Shown here one piece after another: positions 8,863 to 13,078 of a DNA stretch of 13,078 nucleotides; position 1 is the stretch's first letter, and every line of letters begins with the position of its first letter. The stretch comes from Cyanobacteria bacterium M_surface_7_m2_040 (GTDB taxonomy: Bacteria > Cyanobacteriota > Cyanobacteriia > PCC-6307 > Cyanobiaceae): the NCBI GenBank assembly GCA_016882555.1, contig VGPQ01000005.1:1-13078 (forward strand), read 5' to 3'. The notes beneath the pieces are model-generated. The model saw only the letters and a list, made by a program, of their open reading frames with translations. It was not told where the DNA came from and did not search any database. A program made the translations under genes and the position numbers.

Positions 8863-10375
8863 GGCCCGCGGCCAGGCCGCCGGGTTCGAGCATCAGCTTG
8901 CTGGAGCGCACGCTGTCATCCATGACGATCGGATAGGCGCCGTCAAAGCAGGCGGTGCAGAACTGGCCGGCCTGGGTCTGGGCCGCCTCCACCATGCCCT
9001 CTTTGCTCAAGTAGGCGAGCGAATCAACCCCCAGATGGGCGGTGATCTCCTCGAGGGTGAGCCGGGCGGCGATCAGTTGGTCCTGGGTGTCGGTGTCGAT
9101 CCCGTAGAAACAAGGGTGGGTGACCGCCGGCGAGCTGATGCGCATGTGCACCGCCGTGGCACCGGCATCGCGCAGCGCCGCCACCAGCTTGCGGCTGGTG
9201 GTGCCGCGCACGATCGAGTCGTCGATCACCACCACGCGCTTGCCGGCCAGCACATCGGGCAGGGGGTTGAGCTTGACGCGAATGCCGGCCTCGCGCATGG
9301 CCTGGGTGGGCTGAATGAAGGTGCGCCCCACGTAGCGGTTCTTGATCAGACCATCGCCGTAGGGGATGCCGCTCACCTGGGAGTAGCCGATCGCCGCCGG
9401 AATCCCCGAGTCGGGCACACCGATGACGATGTCAGCCTCCACCGGGGTCTCACGGGCCAGGGTTTCACCGATGCGCACCCGGTAGCTGTACAGCGACTCC
9501 CCGAAAAAGCGGCTGTCGGGGCGGGCGAAATAGATCATTTCAAACACGCACAACTTGGCGGGCTCGTGGCACCAGCGGTCGCGGTGCGGCTGAGCGGCGC
9601 CGCTGGCGAAATGGATCAGTTCGCCGGGCTGCACATCGTCGTCGTAGGCGGCACCGATGATGTCGAGGCCACAGGTCTCGCTGCTCACCACCCACTGAGC
9701 CTGCTCGAGCTCACCGAGATGGCCGAACACCAGCGGGCGAATCCCGTGGCCATCGCGCAGGGCGAACAAGCCCTCCGGTGTGCCGATCACCAGGCTGAAG
9801 GCACCACGGCACCGGGCCGCAGCCGCACGGATCGCCGCGTCCCAGCCAAGGCCACGGTTCACCTCCTGCTGAATCGCAAAGGCGATCAGCTCGGAATCGG
9901 TGCTGGAGTTGAACTGGTCGGTATACTCAAGCAACGACTGGCGCAACTCAGCCGCATTCACCAGGTTGCCGTTGTGGGCCAGGGCGAGCGGACCGAGCCT
10001 GGTCATCAACAGCACCGGCTGGGCATTGCAGACCTTGCTGCTGCCGGTGGTCGAGTAGCGGTTGTGGCCGATCGCCAGATCACCGCGCAAACGCTCGAGC
10101 ACGGCCTGATCGAACACCTGGGACACCAGGCCCATGTTCTTGTGGAGGCGCACCTGGTTGGCGCTGTCAAAGACAGCGATGCCGGCCGATTCCTGACCGC
10201 GGTGCTGAAGGGCGTACAGGCCGAAATAGGTGAGGTTGGCCACGGGTTGGCCGCTTGCCAGCACGGCAAACACGCCGCAGGCTTCCTCCGGTTTGTCGGG
10301 ACGCTCGGGGCTGGTCGAAGGCACTGAAGCCCGCAGAGACGAAGAAGCAACGTCGTTCACAGAACCCGGCTGCAT
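8852..10375 (-). CDS. purF: Amidophosphoribosyltransferase PurF
   Basis: 507 aa. PurF catalyses the first committed step of purine synthesis: PRPP plus glutamine gives phosphoribosylamine. The N-terminal 32 residues look like a propeptide; removal would expose Cys33 (CGVFAV), the N-terminal nucleophile of the glutaminase domain, followed by the usual HRGQESAGI (58-66), GHNRYSTTG (103-111) and HNGNLVN (134-140). The phosphoribosyltransferase domain carries the PRPP loop [14 protein letters not shown] (381-394). C276, C422, C473 and C476 fit the [4Fe-4S] ligands of the Bacillus-type enzyme, which is processed from a precursor and oxygen-sensitive. The ATG at 10375 has no clear ribosome-binding site; in-frame GTG codons at residues 6 and 18 would leave shorter propeptides. 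It follows purL by 33 bp in the same direction. Confidence 0.97.
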
Positions 10376-10408
10376 CCGTCAAGCAGCATTCTGCATCAGG
10401 CCGTTTCC

Positions 10409-12787
10409 TCAGGCCGTGGGCGGAACCGCACTGCCGATGCGGCGTGGGATCGCCTGCTCAAACACCGTGCTGAGCGCCGCGAGCGGTTGATCCAACAGCA
10501 GCTCCGGGCCAACCTGGATCTGCAGCTGGGCCGCAGCCGTGACCAGCCCCAGTTGCTGAGCCGGCACCCCCAGCAGCAGCTGCTCCAAGGCAGCGAGCTG
10601 ATCGGCCGCCACACTCACCAGAACGCGGGCACCCCCCTCGGCGAACAACAGCCGATCGAGGCGTGCCCGCGAGGCCGGCAGGTCGATGCGCGCCCCCAGG
10701 CCACTGGCGATGCAGCATTCGGCCAGCGCCACGGCCAGACCGCCGTCGCTGAGGTCGTGGGCAGACGCCACCAGCCCCTGGCCAATTGCTTGGCGCAACA
10801 CGCCCTGAACCGACCGTTCCAGCTCCAGGTCCACCTCGGGCGGGCGCCCCGTGACGGCTCCGTGGATCCGCTCCTGATAGCTGCTGCCGGCCAGGCCCAG
10901 GCGCCCATCGGCGGGAGCCTCGCCCGTCTCCAGGGGCACCCCCAGCAGCCAGATGGCATCACCCGGCTGACGCCAGGCCAAGCCACAGAGGCGACTCAAA
11001 TCGTGCACCAGACCCACCATGCCCACCACCGGCGTGGGGTGAATCGGCTGCATCGACCCGTCGGGCAGGCGGGTCTCGTTGTACAGCGAGACGTTGCCGC
11101 CGGTGACCGGGGTGTTGAGCGCCGTGCAGGCGGCCGAGAGGCCGCGGCAGGCCAGGGCCAGCTGCCAGTAGCCGGTGGCCGTGTCGGGGGAGGGGAAGTT
11201 GAGGTTGTCGGTGATCGCCAGCGGTTCGGCGCCGACGCAGCTGAGGTTGCGGGCCGCCTCGGCCACCGCCGCCATGCCGCCGCGCTCGGGATCAAGGGCC
11301 ACCCAGCGGTTGGGGCAGTCGACCACCGCCGCCACACCGCGGCTGGCTGGCGTAAGTGACCCCTCGCCCTGCTGGGGCCGTAGCCGCACCACGGCCGCAT
11401 CGGCGCCGCCAGGGGGCACCACCGTGTTGGCCTGCACCTGGTGGTCGTACTGGCGATAGACCCAGCGTTTGGAGGCGATGGTGGGATCGTCAAGCAACGC
11501 CAACAGCACGGCGTTCCAGCTGGTGGTCTGACCGGCGCGCTCGCCAGCCTCCGGCGTGATGCCGCCAGTGCCGGCAGGTGGCAGCTGGTCTTCGGACCAG
11601 CGCCAGTGGGCCTGGATCTCAACGGGCGGCTCAGCCAGCAGGTCGTGATGGTTGATCGGGGTGTCGTCGGCCAGGGCGCTGGCGGGCACCTCGGCGGCCA
11701 CCTGGCCGTGCTGCAGCACCCGCACGACGTTGTCTTCGAGCACGCGGCCCACCACGGCCGCCTGCAGGCCCCAGCGGGTGAAGCGGGCCATGAGCGCGTG
11801 TTCGCGGCCGGGCTTGACCACGAACAGCATGCGCTCCTGGGATTCGCTGAGCAGAAATTCGTAGGCGGTCATGCCCGCCTCGCGCGCCGGCACCCGATCG
11901 AGATCGAGCTCAATGCCCAAACCGCCCTTGGCCGCCATCTCCGAGCAGCTGCAGGTGAGACCGGCGGCGCCCATGTCTTGCGCCGCCACCACATCGCCGC
12001 TCTGGAACGCCTCGAGGCAGGCTTCGATCAGGCCCTTCTCCAGAAACGGATCGCCCACCTGCACGGCGGGACGATCGTCGAGACTGGCCTCACTGAGCTC
12101 GGCGCTGGCAAAGCTGGCGCCGCCCATGCCATCGCGGCCGGTGGTGCTGCCCACGTAGACCACCGGATAGCCCACCCCTTCAGCGCCGGAGCACACGATC
12201 GTCTCGGTCTCCATCAGCCCCAGGGCCATGGCATTGACCAGTGGGTTGCCGCTGTAGCTGGGGTCAAAGGCCACCTCGCCGCCCACGGTGGGCACACCCA
12301 CGCAGTTGCCGTAGTGGGCGATGCCGGCCACCACGCCCTCCATGAGCCCGACGTTGCGTTCGTCCTCGAGGGGTCCGAAGCGCAGGGCGTTGAGCAGGGC
12401 GATCGGCCGTGCACCCATGGTGAAGATGTCGCGCAGGATGCCGCCCACGCCGGTGGCTGCGCCCTGGAACGGCTCCACAGCCGAAGGGTGGTTGTGGCTC
12501 TCGATCTTGAAGGCCAGGCGCTGGCCTTCACCCAGATCAACCACACCGGCGTTCTCGCCGGGGCCCACCAGGATGCGCGGACCGCTGGTGGGAAAGCCCG
12601 ACAGCAGCGGCCGCGAGTTGCGGTAGCAGCAATGCTCCGACCACATCACGCCGAACATGCCCAGCTCGGCTCGGTTGGGGGCGCGGCCCAGGCGCCGGCA
12701 GATCTCGTCGTAATCAGCCTGCGACAGGTTCTCCTTCTTCAGGGCCTCGGCCAGGGGATAGTCGGGCTGGGGCGCAGACGAAGGCAC
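10409..12787 (-). CDS. purL: Phosphoribosylformylglycinamidine synthase subunit PurL (small, PurS/PurQ-dependent type)
   Basis: 792 aa. PurL makes FGAM from FGAR, ATP and glutamine-derived ammonia (fourth purine step). The length and the absence of a glutaminase domain mark the small form that works with separate PurQ and PurS, neither of which is in the window. Residues 41-57 ([17 protein letters not shown]) hold the likely catalytic H52, equivalent to His32 of the Thermotoga enzyme. GENAGVV (77-83) and [19 protein letters not shown] (98-116) form the ATP/FGAR-binding core. A second AIRS-like half includes [11 protein letters not shown] and [18 protein letters not shown]. The start is GTG at 12787: upstream in frame are only non-start codons and then a stop. 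A GGAGGG lies 16 nt upstream, further than usual. The upstream gene stops 26 bp before it and purF starts 33 bp after it, so the three are probably one transcript. Confidence 0.97.
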   Translation of the reverse strand: MPSSAPQPDYPLAEALKKENLSQADYDEICRRLGRAPNRAELGMFGVMWSEHCCYRNSRPLLSGFPTSGPRILVGPGENAGVVDLGEGQRLAFKIESHNHPSAVEPFQGAATGVGGILRDIFTMGARPIALLNALRFGPLEDERNVGLMEGVVAGIAHYGNCVGVPTVGGEVAFDPSYSGNPLVNAMALGLMETETIVCSGAEGVGYPVVYVGSTTGRDGMGGASFASAELSEASLDDRPAVQVGDPFLEKGLIEACLEAFQSGDVVAAQDMGAAGLTCSCSEMAAKGGLGIELDLDRVPAREAGMTAYEFLLSESQERMLFVVKPGREHALMARFTRWGLQAAVVGRVLEDNVVRVLQHGQVAAEVPASALADDTPINHHDLLAEPPVEIQAHWRWSEDQLPPAGTGGITPEAGERAGQTTSWNAVLLALLDDPTIASKRWVYRQYDHQVQANTVVPPGGADAAVVRLRPQQGEGSLTPASRGVAAVVDCPNRWVALDPERGGMAAVAEAARNLSCVGAEPLAITDNLNFPSPDTATGYWQLALACRGLSAACTALNTPVTGGNVSLYNETRLPDGSMQPIHPTPVVGMVGLVHDLSRLCGLAWRQPGDAIWLLGVPLETGEAPADGRLGLAGSSYQERIHGAVTGRPPEVDLELERSVQGVLRQAIGQGLVASAHDLSDGGLAVALAECCIASGLGARIDLPASRARLDRLLFAEGGARVLVSVAADQLAALEQLLLGVPAQQLGLVTAAAQLQIQVGPELLLDQPLAALSTVFEQAIPRRIGSAVPPTA

Positions 12788-12803
12788 GGCGGCGGGGCGT
12801 CAG

Positions 12804-12809
12804 CCCTCC
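12804..12809 (-). promoter_or_regulatory. Distant Shine-Dalgarno-like sequence upstream of purL
   Basis: The minus strand reads GGAGGG between the stop of the upstream gene (TGA, 12816-12814) and purL, but 16 nt separate it from the purL GTG instead of the usual 5-10. No alternative start codon in the purL frame lies closer. It may act weakly, hold terminating ribosomes for re-initiation, or be chance in GC-rich DNA. Confidence 0.25.
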
Positions 12810-12813
12810 AGTA

Positions 12814-13078
12814 TCAGATCCAGGGGTCGGTGTCGGTGTCCTGATCGGACTGTCGACTGCGCCCGCGCGAACGCTGACGCGACGGCGGGGCGTCGTCAGC
12901 AGGATCCCGATCCCAGTCCTCGAACTCCCAGGGTTCGGGGTCCTGGTGCTGACGGGGCTGATCGGCCCAGGACGGCGGCATTGGATCGCGCACCTTGTCA
13001 CCTTCCTGCCAAGGGGGCTCTTCCAGCCAGCCTTCGACCCGTTGCTCAAAGCGATCACCGAGATCCTGCACCTGATCG
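12814..13078 (-). CDS. C-terminal 88 codons of a hypothetical protein (probably the dnaN-adjacent PRC-barrel-type protein); start outside window
   Basis: The open minus-strand frame enters from the right edge (reading DQVQDLGDRFEQRVEGWLEE) and stops at TGA 12816-12814. The first GTG (13071) reads as an internal Val because the frame is open to the edge. Visible features: a short amphipathic helix-like piece ending in GWLEEPPWQEGD, then a Pro/Asp/Arg-rich, probably disordered tail (DPEPWEFEDWDRDPADDA, then basic RQRSRGRSRQ, then acidic DQDTDTDPWI). In related genomes, as I recall, the gene between dnaN and purL encodes a roughly 230-aa conserved protein with PRC-barrel-like domains whose C-terminus carries a similar EGWLEEPPW motif; that link is memory-based. 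No function can be given from the fragment. It probably leads the purL-purF transcript. Confidence 0.72.
   Translation of the reverse strand, partial: DQVQDLGDRFEQRVEGWLEEPPWQEGDKVRDPMPPSWADQPRQHQDPEPWEFEDWDRDPADDAPPSRQRSRGRSRQSDQDTDTDPWI

Noticed and set aside
8868..8880. Inverted repeat GCGGCC-A-GGCCGC as a terminator of the topoisomerase gene
   Set aside because: It lies inside the purF coding end, has only a 1-nt spacer, and is not followed by a T-run; likely chance in GC-rich coding DNA.
9035..10327. 430-codon plus-strand open frame opposite purF
   Set aside because: Same register artefact; purF is complete with all catalytic motifs.
11441..12844. 467-codon plus-strand open frame opposite purL
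   Set aside because: Same register artefact; purL on the other strand is an unambiguous family match.

Overview
This window looks like ordinary core chromosome of a GC-rich picocyanobacterium (Synechococcus/Cyanobium-like). Three things point there: the protein families present (an HpsJ-family protein, a DUF502 protein, a cyanobacterial-type NusB, an extra GyrA/ParC-type subunit), four copies of the cyanobacterial HIP1 octamer GCGATCGC, and the gene order. As I remember it, the order (dnaN) - short hypothetical - purL - purF - topoisomerase A subunit - TPR protein - queG - membrane protein - DUF502 - nusB - ftsY - rsbU is conserved next to dnaN in marine Prochlorococcus and Synechococcus. The high GC fits a freshwater or coastal Cyanobium-type genome better than a low-GC Prochlorococcus. 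Genus level is inference.

There are three transcription blocks. Block A (1-4394, minus strand) reads HpsJ-family membrane protein -> DUF502 membrane protein -> nusB -> ftsY -> an RsbU/SpoIIE-type phosphatase that runs off the left edge. DUF502 and nusB share one base (TGATG), and the other gaps are 15, 66 and 89 bp. The largest gap holds a perfect 10-bp-stem hairpin. Block B (4435-8862, plus strand) reads queG (epoxyqueuosine reductase) -> a secreted or lumenal TPR protein -> a type IIA topoisomerase A subunit. Blocks A and B diverge from a gap of only 40 bp. Block C (8852-13078, minus strand) reads a C-terminal fragment of a hypothetical protein (cut by the right edge) -> purL -> purF. It converges on block B with an 11-bp overlap of stop regions.

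In function the window holds two consecutive-block enzymes of purine synthesis (PurF, step 1; PurL, step 4), a tRNA wobble-base modification enzyme, transcription antitermination (NusB), co-translational membrane targeting (FtsY), a DNA topology enzyme and a putative stress or sigma-factor regulator. It is housekeeping synteny rather than one pathway.

All complete genes are intact. I see no tRNA, rRNA, CRISPR, IS element, prophage or island boundary, and no stretch of 300 bp without a gene. I found no convincing undescribed system. The best points for a second look are the topoisomerase A subunit (Gln at the quinolone-site serine position, no recognisable GyrA box), the tight divergent start region of queG, and the uncharacterised membrane pair beside nusB-ftsY.
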